From NCBI RefSeq assembly GCF_964204645.1, contig NC_134031.1, forward strand, positions 16,923,307 through 16,987,306: a stretch of DNA of 64,000 nucleotides, written 5' to 3'. Position numbers and translations under genes: made by a program. Positions 50,901-59,815 of this stretch are shown piece after piece. This stretch comes from Tubulanus polymorphus. Taxonomy: Eukaryota; Nemertea; Palaeonemertea; Tubulaniformes; Tubulanidae. Numbering within the stretch: position 1 is the first letter of the stretch; the number at the start of each line of letters is the position of its first letter. The notes beneath the pieces were generated by a model that did no database searches, was not told the DNA's origin, and saw nothing but the letters and a program-made list of their open reading frames with translations.

Positions 50901-51537
50901 CGGATAAGCTCTAACACCGGGTCTTAACAGATTTACGTTGTTTACATGTTTGAAGTACTGGCTGTTTTTCTAAACAGCTCGATGTACTACATGTGTACTA
51001 AATCATGTTGAATTTAAGAGTTTTCTTAGCACATTTAGTTTAAGTAATTACAAGCCATAGGCCACAACGGTTCATGGGCACAAACTCTAACGCTGCAATT
51101 GCCAAGCATTAGTTCCTATTGCATTTTGGATATGTTGCATCTAGGACCAAGAGCTAAATTTTGTAAGGACAACTTTTTTGACCCCGTTCCTCAGTTACGA
51201 GGTCATTTTCAAGGTCATGTCGCCGAGATACAGATTTTTTAGTGTCTAGTTCTGCCGCTAGGTGGCGCACTGGGACCACTCTTTACACTGAATTACTAGA
51301 CCCCCATACTAACATTGTTCTGGTACCCAAGTTTCATCAAGATTGACACACTATTAACAAAGCTAAGTAGCTGAAACAGACACACACATATAGACGGACA
51401 GTACGAGAATAAGGGTCTCACGGAAGCCCGCGAAACAATATGAATCTATGAATTTGGATGCTTACCCGAATGCGTCTCATGGCGGCCACAATTTCAACTC
51501 TACTGCTCGGTCTTGGTACATCCAACGTTCCGATATA
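19929..51537 (-). CDS. NOS1AP: NOS1AP (CAPON) PTB-domain adaptor orthologue, lacking first coding exon
   Basis: Nine minus-strand exons (51466-51537, 27906-27998, 23704-23765, 23315-23423, 23059-23185, 22719-22855, 22008-22223, 21780-21920, 19929-20936) join in phase to 654 codons plus stop. Exons one to five encode the PTB domain from [16 protein letters not shown] to [11 protein letters not shown]. Exons seven and eight hold the conserved [11 protein letters not shown] and [18 protein letters not shown] coiled coil. The last exon opens with [10 protein letters not shown], as in vertebrates, then runs into a 335-aa Ser/Asn-rich tail. NOS1AP links nNOS, Scribble/VANGL and small GTPase signalling in neurons. 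The first about 35 residues are missing and probably encoded beyond 64 kb. The tail ends in HVQDKP, not the PDZ-binding EIAV of human NOS1AP, so the nNOS link may be absent or carried by another splice form. Human protein is about 506 aa; this one is longer. Confidence 0.95.
21780..21920 (-). CDS. NOS1AP: NOS1AP exon: second half of the coiled coil
   Basis: 47 codons in phase 0, [20 protein letters not shown] followed by [13 protein letters not shown]. It corresponds to the vertebrate segment ARVHQLLLQNKDML...LELKL. Donor gtctgt is weak; acceptor is tttcaag. Confidence 0.93.
22008..22223 (-). CDS. NOS1AP: NOS1AP exon: STHHQMQL and [11 protein letters not shown] coiled coil
   Basis: 72 codons, phase 0, donor gtaagt. 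[13 protein letters not shown] then [18 protein letters not shown] are nearly identical to vertebrate NOS1AP and fix the gene identity. Confidence 0.96.
22256..22520. mobile_element. MITE family B (AGCCGCGATC ends), copy 1
   Basis: In the intron between the 22008 and 22719 NOS1AP exons. Starts AGCCGCGATCACACGGAGAC, contains GGGCCAAATTGGCACG and AATTAGAAAGCGCGTTCACAC, and ends GCCCGGGCAAAAATGCTTGTGTGATT. The ends are inverted relative to each other. Nine further copies lie to the right. Confidence 0.75.
22719..22855 (-). CDS. NOS1AP: NOS1AP exon: acidic linker between PTB and coiled coil
   Basis: 46 codons starting at a split Glu codon (G from the previous exon). [19 protein letters not shown] then a Gln-rich helix [18 protein letters not shown]. 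Weakly conserved in the family, but both splice phases fit. Confidence 0.88.
22937..23010. repeat. Imperfect palindrome in a NOS1AP intron
   Basis: ACGGGTTT (about 22937) is matched by AAACCCGT (about 23003), enclosing a 9-bp hairpin CGTCTGCTG-cagat-CAGCAGACG at 22977-22999. Small foldback; function unknown. Confidence 0.5.
23059..23185 (-). CDS. NOS1AP: NOS1AP exon: C-terminal helix of the PTB domain
   Basis: [20 protein letters not shown] corresponds to the vertebrate [20 protein letters not shown]. This is the final PTB helix. A short charged linker ([11 protein letters not shown]) follows. Donor gtgagc, phase 1. Confidence 0.95.
23315..23423 (-). CDS. NOS1AP: NOS1AP exon: PTB beta strands [20 protein letters not shown]
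   Basis: [20 protein letters not shown] is identical to the vertebrate protein, followed by [11 protein letters not shown]. Acceptor gcgcag; the first base completes a split Arg codon from the 23704 exon. Confidence 0.97.
23704..23765 (-). CDS. NOS1AP: NOS1AP exon: [15 protein letters not shown] segment of the PTB domain
   Basis: [20 protein letters not shown] plus a split Arg codon; matches vertebrate WTWDESKMLVMQDPIYR. 62 nt, donor gtacgt, acceptor tttttgcag. Confidence 0.94.
23930..24100 (+). mobile_element. 3' end of a LINE-like retrotransposon with (ATT)n tail
   Basis: One frame reads [15 protein letters not shown], like the last residues of CR1/L2-group reverse transcriptase proteins. 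Next comes TGCGCTATATAAGAAAATAT and then about ten ATT units (24068-24098). A 5'-truncated insertion in the NOS1AP intron between the 27906 and 23704 exons. Confidence 0.5.
25502..25657. mobile_element. MITE family B, copy 2 (short form)
   Basis: Complete at both ends: AGCCGCGATCGGATGAGCAT at the left, and CAAATCATCTCCGCACGATCGCGGCT at the right. About 156 bp against about 260-310 bp for other copies, so it has lost the central part carrying the TAGTATCGAGTGA block. Confidence 0.8.
26384..26658. mobile_element. piggyBac-like MITE family C, copy 1
   Basis: Left end CCCTTTCAGTGCTGAC (TTAA lost), right end GCACTGAAAGGGTTAA. Interior GTGCTGGAGATGATTTGAAAA, TTTGACAGGTGCTGCCATC and ACACCATGGTGCGGCGTAC match the other copies. 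CCC...GGG termini next to TTAA are the hallmark of piggyBac-group transposons. No transposase. Confidence 0.7.
27906..27998 (-). CDS. NOS1AP: NOS1AP exon: YEFKAK...KKKKV basic PTB segment
   Basis: 31 codons: [20 protein letters not shown] then [11 protein letters not shown]. The lysine clusters match vertebrate NIKKKKVSIMVS and VKVILKKKKK. Phase 0 at both ends, donor gtaaga, acceptor attgcag. Confidence 0.96.
28325..28651. repeat. Minisatellite, 16-bp units in a 32-bp higher-order pattern
   Basis: About twenty units alternate between GGCAAACTCAACCAGT and GGCAAATTCTACCATT. Because 16 is not a multiple of three and no unit has a stop in the used frames, it creates artificial long open frames on the plus strand ([18 protein letters not shown] repeats). 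Lies near the 3' splice side of the long intron, 330 bp from the 27906 exon. Confidence 0.95.
30500..30765. mobile_element. MITE family B, copy 3
   Basis: Starts GAATCACACAAGCATTTTTTTGCCC, contains CAACTGTTCACACGGGTGTCAAATGG, TTAGTATCGAGTGAATGG and GTGTGAACGCACTCTCTAAT, and ends CAAATCATCTCCGCATGATCATGGCT. Both ends mutated relative to AGCCGCGATC. Confidence 0.7.
33649..33733. repeat. 41-bp direct tandem duplication
   Basis: TTTCCCAAGGCGATTCATCG plus TTACTTACCATCG occurs twice in a row with one or two changes, next to a C-run. Recent local duplication. Confidence 0.8.
34140..34330 (-). mobile_element. SINE body without tRNA head
   Basis: On the minus strand: GATCTACTGGCTCTAGAAAA, TTTCGGACTTTGTCTTTCG, TTATCATTGTCTCTCTATAT, then TATCAATAGTGTCAGGTAA. 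The same body follows the tRNA-like head at 36450-36180. This copy is 5'-truncated or was inserted by another route. Confidence 0.6.
36040..36149 (-). mobile_element. Second SINE head, directly following the first
   Basis: Minus strand: GGACAAGCTGTATAACCACT, TTGGTCTACTGGTTTTTGC and GGTTTCGATCCCC. The same start phrase (ACAAGCTGTWTAACCACTG) begins the neighbouring SINE, so two related units lie head to tail. The B box carries an extra T and the A box is decayed. Confidence 0.6.
36150..36450 (-). mobile_element. tRNA-derived SINE
   Basis: Minus strand: an A-box-like TGGTGTACTGGTTAGCACAC, then a B box GGTTCGATTCC within CCTAGGTTCGATTCCTGG, then the non-tRNA body shared with 34140-34330. A run of TTCCTTTTCTTTAAAAAG lies at the 3' side. 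RNA polymerase III internal promoter elements with a unique body define the SINE. Confidence 0.8.
37091..37377. mobile_element. piggyBac-like MITE family C, copy 2 (intact)
   Basis: TTAA-CCCTTTCAGTGC at the left and GCACTGAAAGGG-TTAA at the right, 287 bp including both TTAA target sites. Interior has GGTGTATTGATGTAG and ACACCGCGCCGCGGTGTAGA, itself a small palindrome. This is the best preserved copy. Confidence 0.85.
37588..37740 (-). mobile_element. 3' end of a LINE-like element with TTGAA tail
   Basis: On the minus strand: GGCCTTTCTGGCTAGGCCTG, TGTAGATTGTATATATG, TTAACCTTTTCTATGCAAAT, then ATATAT and a (TTGAA)n tail. Short tandem tails of this kind mark the 3' ends of CR1/L2-type LINEs. 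No coding part remains. Confidence 0.45.
38157..38445. mobile_element. MITE family B, copy 4 (full length)
   Basis: AGCCGCGATCACTTGAGCAC to TGCGTGTGATCACGGCT, 289 bp, flanked by ATT on both sides (cATT...ATTAA), compatible with a short target duplication. Interior GTTCACAAGGGTGCCAAATG, TTTAGTATCGAGTGAATGG and AATTAGACACAGACC match other copies. Confidence 0.8.
39245..39680. mobile_element. MITE family A, copy 3, internally expanded to about 71-bp tandem units
   Basis: Terminal parts GATGCAGGGAAACA and CCCTGTGTCGAGTGCGTTAGGCTT match other copies. The middle is a tandem array of roughly three to four 71-bp units: GAGAAACAAGAAACATGG, TTTCCGTGATCAA, TTTTGTGTTTCTCTGTGTCG (starts near 39442, 39513, 39585). 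The array keeps long open frames on the plus strand, which I treat as artefacts. Confidence 0.75.
39725..40000. repeat. 14-bp minisatellite, GGAATGAGAGGTAA-type
   Basis: About 18 purine-rich units (GGAATGAGAGGTAA, GGAATGACAGGTAA, GGAATGAGACGTAA). Gives Ser/Leu/Phe-rich open frames on the minus strand that are not genes. Directly follows the expanded family A element. Confidence 0.95.
40745..40815 (+). mobile_element. tRNA-like SINE head, divergent
   Basis: GTGGCTAAGAGTGGTTCGAG resembles an A box (TGGCNNAGTGG type). It is followed 30 nt later by GGGTTGAATCCTCG, a B-box-like arm. No acceptor-stem pairing, so a tRNA gene is unlikely; a decayed tRNA-derived SINE is more probable. Confidence 0.4.
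41063..41205. repeat. Dispersed repeat family F, copy 3 (partial)
   Basis: GCTTTTTCGAGGGGCAGTTC, then AATTTCTCAAAATCTTAG and ATTTTGAAAATTGTAGGGGGTTCG, as in 7385-7672. Continues with CTTGGCATAGGCCTGGTG, similar to CTCGGCACGGGCCTG there. Confidence 0.5.
42271..42445. mobile_element. piggyBac-like MITE family C, copy 3 (deleted)
   Basis: Left TTCTTTCAGTGTATCTACAC, right CTCCAGCATTAGGGTATTAAT...GAAAGGGTTAAT; about 110 bp of the interior is missing relative to 37091. Confidence 0.65.
43688..43942. mobile_element. piggyBac-like MITE family C, copy 4
   Basis: TTAACCCTTTCAGTGTGTCG to CAGCACCGAAAGGGTTAA, with TTAA on both sides. Interior CACATCGCAGTGTATC, ATGGCAGCACTTGTCAAACA and ACACCGCACTGCAGTGTAGA. 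An open frame begins 11 bp to the right (43953-44126, 57 codons) without recognised similarity. Confidence 0.85.
44694..44760. repeat. Polypurine tract (AG-rich)
   Basis: Nearly uninterrupted A/G run (GAGAGAAAGGAAGAAAGAGG and similar). Low-complexity; could adopt triplex structure. Confidence 0.7.
46009..46130. mobile_element. MITE family B, copy 5 (truncated)
   Basis: AGCCACGATCACACAAAACA, CTTGGCCCGTGCC, GGCACCCATGTGGGGAGTTG and GACCTGATTTGGCACTGGTC, then unrelated sequence. Half-length copy. Confidence 0.6.
49916..50230. mobile_element. MITE family B, copy 6
   Basis: GCTGTGATCATATGAGCATA at the left, CGTCTGCGTGCGATTGCAGCT at the right; interior GGCCAAATTTGTGGCCACGC, GACCAGGCCCGTGCCAAATT and GGTTCTGGAAGTGATTCACC. 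About 314 bp. Confidence 0.75.
51466..51537 (-). CDS. NOS1AP: NOS1AP exon: [20 protein letters not shown], start of PTB core
   Basis: 24 codons, phase 0 both sides, acceptor ttcttgcag and donor gtaagc. [20 protein letters not shown] is one or two changes from vertebrate [20 protein letters not shown]. It is the most 5' NOS1AP exon in the window; the exon for the N-terminal about 35 residues should lie upstream (higher coordinates). Confidence 0.97.
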
Positions 51538-53448
51538 CTGCAAGAAAAAACGAAACAAACATATATCACTGAAGTCATATAGCAAAAAGAGGAGGCCCTG
51601 AAACTGATTTTTGATTGCAGAAATTGATATATTAAACATTGAAAAATATGTCTGATAAAAATGAGGATCAAAATCAGAGATGATAGGGAAATTCCAGTTT
51701 TAACTGCTTTGGGCAGTGGGCCTCCACTCGAGCACAGCGTCCTGGTTGCCCACTGTCCTTTCCCCTTTTAACCAAACATCCACTGCTGTATGAATGAAAT
51801 TGTATGAAATCTATTGTAAAAAGGAGATAAAGAAATACTATCATCATTATTATGAGTTCACTGATACTGCCATGTCCGCCATTAATCAACCTTTCACTGG
51901 GGCCTCTAAAATACAATGGTCCCAGTGGACACGCAGTTCACAGGTGTCCGCTTCGACTCGATTTCGGCGATTCGGTTATCAATTCCGATTCACCGCGATT
52001 CATAGAGATCGTTCCATCAAATATCGAAGAGCTTCGAGATATAGCTTTCCTGACAGTTAATTGAAAAGCATCAAACCATCGTGCGCTTGTGTAAATATCC
52101 ATTATTTTCTATGGTACTTGACGCTTAATTCACTTTCGCGGTTCTTCATGTCTGCGCATAAATAATGAACGTGGATCGCGATGTTCTCCCCCCCCCCCAA
52201 AAAAAAATTGACCATGGCCGAAGGAAAATGGTGGTTGTCTAGTTTACAAAGTGCTAAGTCGCTCTGATAACCGGCAGTGTTCGCAGTTCTGATGATGCAA
52301 GCTATCAAAGATGACAGTGTAAACATGAAGAGCTCGGGCATACCCTACGGTTTGTAGCAGAGATAAGGAAAGCATATTTACCAGGCAATTCACAGGTTTC
52401 ACGCTTAACACTGTTTACAAATAGCCCGGTAACAAATAATTTTCATACTTCGGTAAATTCTGAGAGGAGAGAGAGAGAGATGAGAGCAGAAATCAGGGTG
52501 CAAGAATAAGAAGATTTCGTAGGACTTCACGATCTCATTTTCCATAACTTTTCCATATAATATCCAGAAACGTTTTCTCCATGCCCTAATTTACACAGCA
52601 CCAACCTAGAACAAGCAATGTAAGCCCATTCAAAGTAAAATATGTGCCGATTGTCAGTCCCATCAACAAAGTGTTTCCATAAAAGTGTTTCACAAAGTGT
52701 TTTGTTATCAGATATGTTCGTAGTAAGACATCTAGGTGTAATAGCCTAAAATTCGAAAAAAGAAGGACATTTTATTTCAGGATCATTTTCTTGCTTTCCG
52801 TACCTTTACCATTTGAGGAATTATAACAACATTTCCATTGATTTTCCAGGGCCTGGGAAAAAGCAGTTTTACCCATTTTCCAAAACCTTCCAAATCCCAT
52901 AAGAACATATAAGGTATATGAATGAATCAGCATCTTTTTCTAGACGAAGAAGACTAACTGGTATAAATTTCATCTATTACAGCAGATGAAAGGATCAAAT
53001 CGCGAGAGACACGCTATTTTCAACGAATCGACTCAATTGGTCGTCGCCACGCGAAGAAACGCGTCTAATTTTCGAAAAAATTTTTTCTCCCCTATTTCGA
53101 AGCGATATTTCAACGAATTGCTGTCGCTGTCAGACGACGCTTTAACTGCGTATTGAAATGATCTATCGGTTTGATTACGAGACGATTTGATCGCTCCGTA
53201 GGGTACGCGACTAGGAAATTCCCCGCGCAAAAATGCACTCCGCGCGCTATACGGCTTGAATACTAAATAAAGCAATCAGTACGGCGTTTGTCTCGAGCGG
53301 GCACCAGTGAGTACTCCGCCAGTTCTAGTTCGTATACAATATCGAAATCAATGTCTGTAGTCATATCTCATATGATGAACTGATAGTCCTCGGGAGAATC
53401 TGTTCTCATCTACCCGTTACTGTATTTATAAAGGAAAGGACATCGTAG

Positions 53449-53703
53449 CCGCGATTGCATGGAGATGATTTGGCCAGGGCCGAATTGGCACGGAGATCAG
53501 TCCTGAGACAAACTTGGCCCGTAAGAGTCAAACTTGGCCCGTTCACACATAAACTACTCGATGCTAAACAACGCAAGTCATTTCCGGAACCGTGCTAGAA
53601 TTTGGCTTGAGCCTGGCCGGGCTAGGGTCCATTTGGCCCCTGTGCGAATAGTTGTTTCGGGCCTGATTTGGCACAGGAAAAATTGCTCCTGCAATCGCGG
53701 CTC
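53449..53703. mobile_element. MITE family B, copy 7
   Basis: AGCCGCGATTGCATGGAGAT at the left, AATTGCTCCTGCAATCGCGGCT at the right: the first ten bases and last ten are exact inverted complements. Length 255 bp. Confidence 0.85.
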
Positions 53704-54018
53704 ATATCTCTCATGAGCTCGATGCTGATTACAATTTCTTAAGAAATCGTCATTTAGCTCTATCTAGATGTTGCCGCTGCTACGCACGACGGTCTGTCTT
53801 AGATGTCGTAGCTACCGTTTTACGGCATCTGGCTAATTTTCTGTTTTCCTTTCCACGTATCAGGCAATCCTACGAACGTCTTGAATAATTGAAACGATGT
53901 TCAAAACTCGGAAGAAAGTTACGCAGACAACTTGACATTTTCAGCTCACGAGTGGACGAAATTGTTATATTGTTACGACGATTACATGAAATATTTCCAC
54001 TCCATCCCCGATGACATA

Positions 54019-54338
54019 TAACCGTCATTACACATTTAAGCATTTTTAGCCCGTACCAAATTTGGCCCGGCAAAACTGTTCACACGGGTGCCAAATGGGC
54101 CCAAGCCTGTGTGGCTACAACGTCGGACCAGACCCGAGCCGAATTTTAGCTTGGGACAAATGATTGCGTTTAAAAAACTACAACTGGTACCAACGTTGTT
54201 TAATAAAAGCATTGTTAAGTATCGAGTGAGCGATTTACGTGTGAGCGCGCTCTCTAATTAAGCACAGGCCAAATATGATCAAGCCTGATCCGCGCCAATT
54301 TGGCCCGGGCCAAATCATCCCCACGTAATCGCGGCTAT
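54019..54338. mobile_element. MITE family B, copy 8
   Basis: Left end ATAACCGTCATTACACATTT (decayed), right end CATCCCCACGTAATCGCGGCT. Interior AACTGTTCACACGGGTGCCA, GTTAAGTATCGAGTGAGCG and CAATTTGGCCCGGGCCAAAT. Only 315 bp from copy 7. Confidence 0.8.
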
Positions 54339-54620
54339 AAACAGTAACAACATAACGGCCTCAGTTTAATAGGAAATAAATCGGGATTCGGTATTTTTCG
54401 AAGACGCGCGATTAATGGCATTCGTTCCGAACGAGCTCGTCGAAAACATTCGCCGACTTTAATAACGGCGCAACATCGTTCTCTACGATAACATAAATCT
54501 CATCCAGTACGTCGTCAATGATTACCACGACGTTCATCCCCGACGACGCAACACGAAAACATTCGTCACCCGCAAAACAAGCGTTTCATCGCAGCGAATA
54601 TTCGTCAAACATTTAGGCGC

Positions 54621-54643
54621 CTCTCTCTCTCTCTCTCTCTCTT
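54621..54643. repeat. (CT)n microsatellite
   Basis: About eleven CT dinucleotides. Confidence 0.9.
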
Positions 54644-54889
54644 GCAGTTCTAACAGAGATAAATCTCGTGATAAATCGACGTAGTTGTTGAGCGGTAGAG
54701 GAGCGCCGAGCTCTACGTCGAATCGGTAATTTCGAAGCGCGGCGGTCGTGTTCGAATATTGCGTAACAGCATCTGCAGAGTCATTTTTCACTTTATTACC
54801 GACGAATAAATGAAACGTTTGCGCTTTTGTTTGCGTCCGTGAAACTCGATAAAAACCACCGCGCTAACTCGTTTTCCCTTGATGGATTC

Positions 54890-55050
54890 ATGTAAGGAAA
54901 CATGGAAACGTAGTATAACGGATCAAACATGTTTGATATCGCAAAAGCCATGTTTCTCATTTATCATTTCTCGTTAGTGCAAACGGCATAGGGAAATGCG
55001 CAGAAACATGTTTCTGTTTCCTGTTTCCTTGCTTCCCTGCACTGGGCTTC
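54890..55050. mobile_element. MITE family A, copy 4
   Basis: GGAAACATGGAAACGTAG, ATCAAACATGTTTGATATC, GGGAAATGCGCAGAAACATG, and the right end TTGCTTCCCTGCACTGGGCTT. Left terminus degraded. Confidence 0.6.
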
Positions 55051-56752
55051 AAAAACAACATGCAACGACAGTGTTAAATCATGGACTCTAAAACGAAAGT
55101 CCACGGTTAAATGCACTATTAAAAAGAAACACTTTGGCATGGCGCCTCTGGTAATTTCCACGCGGTTGCGTATGTTAGAGGTGCAACAGCATTGATGCTA
55201 GCTAGACGGAGAGAGTAATCGGATTTGACAAGCCACTAATTAACTTATAAGACATTTACGGTTTATTACACGTAACACGCTCGCAAGCGGTAATAGTCCC
55301 TCATGTTCAGCCATGTCACGACAAGACGTACTTATTCCGTGTTTAACATCATTCACCGGTTAAATCAGGCTACGAACCAGACGGCTTCGAGCGGTTTGTA
55401 ATGTCGATCGAAGCTTTATCTGTATAAACACAGGACGCAAAGCGTGGCCTTGTTTTCTTAAAGAAAGCAGGATTAGTTTTAAGGGTGACCACAGGGACAC
55501 CTGTCTTCCCATCGCAGTCGCACTTTTCGTCATGACAGAGATCGTTAAACCTGCAAAATTTGATGTTCATCCTTTTGGAAATTGTCTCTCAGAAATTGGA
55601 CGGATTTCTTCAAGAATATCTTAGAATATCTATCCCTGGCGGGACCTCACTACGGCCTTTGACATGGCTGCTTCACCCTAGTAATGCCTTATCTTTATTA
55701 TGGATCCTGGCCTCCAGACTTCCTAGATCTGCTCCTGGAAAGGTCACTCAAAGACTCAGGTCGCGTAAGATCTGACCCGATCGGATCAGATCTTTCAGCG
55801 CGACTGAGTTTTGCTTCAGTTATCTAACCTTACCAGGAAAGTGACCTCATATAGTTCAAGGTGAATATATTACTCATACCTGCTTAGCATTTTTAATTAG
55901 CGTAGGTATCCGCCACTAATTACGGCTTCATTATCTAAATTCGGCTTCATTATCTAAATTCGTGGGAAGTATGTTGATATACACGTCAGAAGCAGGAAGC
56001 AGTAAACACTGCCCTTGAAACAGCTCGCTTAGCCTTGAAGAACGTACCCGCGTTAACAACCTATACACGAGCTGAAAGTGTCCTAAGAGAGCTAGAAACT
56101 ACAATCAACATTTACTTACGATACTGAGAACCTCTGCACGCATCTCTAATAGCTGAATAAAATAGCTAAATGTCAAGAGAGCTCTCGAAGTTTTATATCT
56201 CGCAATTCGTTCGTCAGTTGCCTATCATAACTGGCTGCCACGGAAAGTTCGCCGCGAAAAAAAACCTCAATCGATTTTTAACGCTTACCGATAACGGAAC
56301 ATCGTCCATCAATATAGCGACTATTTATCCTGACAGAAAATAACGACCAACATCCCAAAGAGATGGTGTTTGTCTAGTTGCCATTCGTGCGCTTATGTAT
56401 ATATTTGTTCGCGCCGAGATAAATGTGGCCATTCGGCAGCAAAAATGCTTTTAACCAGCAATTCATTAATGCTGAATCGACTGATGCCATGAATTTTATG
56501 GGTTCGACGATCGACTTCGAAGAAAATAAAGGAAGAATGATTGATACGTGTAACAATTCCAATTGCCATTTGTCGTTTTCAAGGGGTAGAGTTCGTGTAA
56601 TGACTTCAAATAAGACCACGCTATTTTGGTTGAAAAAGAAAAACGATACGCATTAAGGCTCATTTTCAGAAGTAAATCTTGGCAGTGTTTCAGATCTCAG
56701 ATGCTAATGTGCGTAATATAGGTATTGTGCTGAAACTAATAGTTAAACTAGC

Positions 56753-57000
56753 TGATAACCCTTTTAGTGCATCAACACATCAATACATGCGGTGTATAAA
56801 TTGATGATGACTTTGCTAGTACACCGCATCGTGGTGTATTGATGTAAATAGTAATTATTTTCAATTAATTTCAATCTCTATTACAAGATGGCCGCATCTG
56901 TCAAACATAATGAAATATTAGTAACTAAATGATACACCGCACCACAGTGTAGATGCACTATAGTGGTATGTTTGTTATTCAACAGACTAGGGTGGAATCT
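56753..57000. mobile_element. piggyBac-like MITE family C, copy 5 (one end lost)
   Basis: Begins ATAACCCTTTTAGTGC; interior CACCGCATCGTGGTGTATTG, GATGGCCGCATCTGTCAAAC and ACACCGCACCACAGTGTAGA. It ends at AGGGTGGAATCTTTTAAAAA without the GAAAGGGTTAA terminus. Confidence 0.7.
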
Positions 57001-57964
57001 TTTAAAAACTTAAGACTTTCCTCAAATCCAACATACAGAAAGTGTACTAAAATCAGTACATTTAACCACCCCCAGAAGCGCTCGCCACACTGATACTGGA
57101 AAAGCTCTTGCTGATAAATTACTATGTGATCAATGCCTATGTTCACGGTCTAGCACTTGACACCTTAAACCCTGCAGCGGCGGATGTGGCTGTGTTGGTA
57201 GATTAAGTGACAGCGGAGACTTTTTTAGGACGAGAACGTGTGATTTTATCTCGAACAACCGGCATGTCCGAGTCTCGTGGTAATAACAACATCGAAGCGT
57301 CTAAGCAGATCATGTACAAATGAGCCTTTTAGTCAACACGAGTGCAATCGTTTTTGTCTGCGTGTCCGTCCGTCATCGACGAAACTCACATGTACGACGT
57401 CTCTATATCGAAGAAAAATATTGCTAAGACAAGAGATGATTAGCTGGTGCAACCTTTAAGACAAAGGACATTAGCTCGACCAGAACCATGAGCTTATTAA
57501 AACCAGGGTTACGAGTATCCTTCAGGCATGTTTCGGTAGATCTCGACCCCAGTCGGGATAACTGTTACCTCTTAGCTGATAGACGAGCAGCACTTGTGCA
57601 CTGAAAAATGAGATAAGAGTGATCTACCAGCTAAAAACAACTTAGATCTAACCAGTTGAACATATTCTACTTAAACCCGCGAGGGTACTGTCAACACCGG
57701 TAACTAGACCATCAGCTATACTGCGCTTCACGAATTGGGTTTGCATTTCCAGCCGAAGGAGAGTCAAGTTCTTTATCCACTTCCGCATAATGCGATGAAA
57801 TGGCCAGACATCGTTATTATGGTCTAGCAGGCAGAGAGGGAAGTTGTCTATGGATTCATTCCGAGAAGCAATAGAAGGAGTGATGCAATTTTTCTTTATC
57901 GGAGAAAATCGCTGACAATATCTAGAATTGGGAGAATTTCTCACATATTACCGGCTGCTAGTAA

Positions 57965-58130
57965 ACAACAGGTTTACAGGATACAGGAAACAGAAACATG
58001 TTTCCGAGTGTTGCTCGGCGTCGTTTACGTCTACGAGAACCGAGAAACATTGTTTTAGGAAACAATTATGTATCCGAGATGAAATATGTTTGATTCAGCG
58101 TTTCCTTGCCTTGTATGCGCCGGGCACTAC
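57965..58130. mobile_element. MITE family A, copy 5
   Basis: ACAGGAAACAGAAACATG, TTTCCGAGTGTTGCTCGGCG, GAGAACCGAGAAACATTG, and the right end GCGTTTCCTTGCCTTGTATG. Same order of blocks as copies 2-4. Confidence 0.6.
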
Positions 58131-59349
58131 ACAAAACAGTTGTACTACCGCGTGGTGTGAAATGTACAAGCATTAAGTTTACTATTCCTGATACCTTTTC
58201 ACACCATTCCGCGGAATGTATACACCATATACAATACCTTCATTAGAAAATATAACAGCGAACCCATGATATAATGGTACGGACCGATGCTTCGTCACAT
58301 TCATTGATGCGATGAATTGTATTCCAGTCACTTGCTGCGGACACGAGACCCATCAACTGAGTAAATAGATTACTGACCAATCTCTCCGGTCTATCTCCAT
58401 CTCAGACGGATTCGTAATACATCGGCACCTGCGATAGCTAAACCTCGCGCCGGCAAGTACCTAATGCAACGGCGTTCACCCATTTTTTTCATCGATAATT
58501 TTTTCCGTAATCAAGTTATTCGCCCGTAAATAGAGAATGAGTTGCTTGCCTCGAGGGGGGGGAGAATATGCAACACTTGCGTTGCGCGCTGTAGTGGCGG
58601 TAATGATGTCATACGAAGCCAACAATAGCAGAAAACACGAGCGCGAAAAGAAGATTATTCCGAGAATTGTTTAGTTTAAGAACGTAAGCAAAACAGCGAC
58701 GGAAACGTTCGGTTTTTTTTTGTAAAGGGCAACTAAACTACTCGTGCTATACAGTCTATAAGGGTACTAAGGTAACCCTCGGGTAGAATCGTTAGCCAAC
58801 AGCGTAATGTATGGAATTTGTGAGAAACTGTGACAAATTTCTCATAAATTCGATAAAACTATCCCTGCAGGGTTAAGTGAGTAGGTAGTCTACATTACCC
58901 TCCCACATGCTTCAGAACTCTGGGCAATTGATCTCGACTACTTCCAATCTGTGATTGAAGAATTAAGGCGACCCGGTAGCTCTGAATAGTACATTCCTAT
59001 GTTTCATAAACATAATCAACTTTAAATAAATAAACTAAAAGCCAGAAAATCAAACGTTAAGTTCGTCGCCGTGACAAAACACGCCTATCAACTAAAAACT
59101 AAAAAAGCTGCAGAAGTGCGTTATTCATAATTGCCAACAGAGGGCGATATAAACATGCATCGAATAAGAATTGAACGTGTCATCATGCTGCCCTACCAAA
59201 GCTGAAGTGATGTGGCGTAGATCTGACTTGAGGACATTCTCATGACCATAGAACTGTGAATAAAAATAATGATCTTCATATATACATCAAATACATAGAA
59301 AAATAAGTGATCTGTCTAACTGAATATGAATCAAACAAGAAATGAACCA

Positions 59350-59815
59350 AATAGCGCTATAAAATCTGGACCCAGGTTTGCCACAAATTAGATTGCCGGT
59401 TGTACAAAGAGGCAAATTTCACGGAAAAACTTTAAATGGAAAAACCTGCGCTAAATAAATGAGGTTTTTGATTGGCTAATAATGACATCATCTAAGCTGT
59501 GCATGTGCCTGCACACTCGGGCTTAGTATGGCAGGGTTTTGAACCTGATGGCATTGAGACTCGCCATGGTACAAAACCCTGCTACACTACACCAGGTGCA
59601 CAGGTACATGCGCAGGTTTGACTCGCAAAAACTTGCCGCACCAATCAGATTGCTCGTTGTATAGTTGCTGAGGCAAATCTCACGGATATAAAGGGAAAAA
59701 CTGGATATAAATAGAAAAAAACAGGATATCTGATTGGCTAACAATGACATCATCTAAGCTGCGCACTGGGGCAGGATTTCATACCGTGTCGAGTTTCGAT
59801 GCCAACAATTTCAAA
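59350..59815. repeat. Two diverged direct copies of an about 190-240-bp repeat
   Basis: Both contain ATTAGATTGC/ATCAGATTGC, GGCAAATYTCACGGA, GATTGGCTAAYAATGACATC and ATCTAAGCTGYGCA. The two copies are about 290 bp apart. The region between (59530-59595) contains GCAGGGTTTTGAACC and its inverse GGTACAAAACCCTGC, so a foldback element separates or bounds them. Confidence 0.65.

Larger units (their letters stand above)
27999..51465. other. 23.5-kb NOS1AP intron, repeat-rich, no nested gene confirmed
   Basis: Filled with the repeats listed separately plus AT-rich DNA. Stretches without any named element include 28.7-30.5, 30.8-34.1, 44.0-46.0, 46.2-49.9 and 50.3-51.4 kb. Weak open frames (49171-49380, 43953-44126) have plausible composition but no domain, splice pattern or similarity. 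Polypurine (44700-44760) and C-runs (33640, 36450, 45523) occur. Confidence 0.6.
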
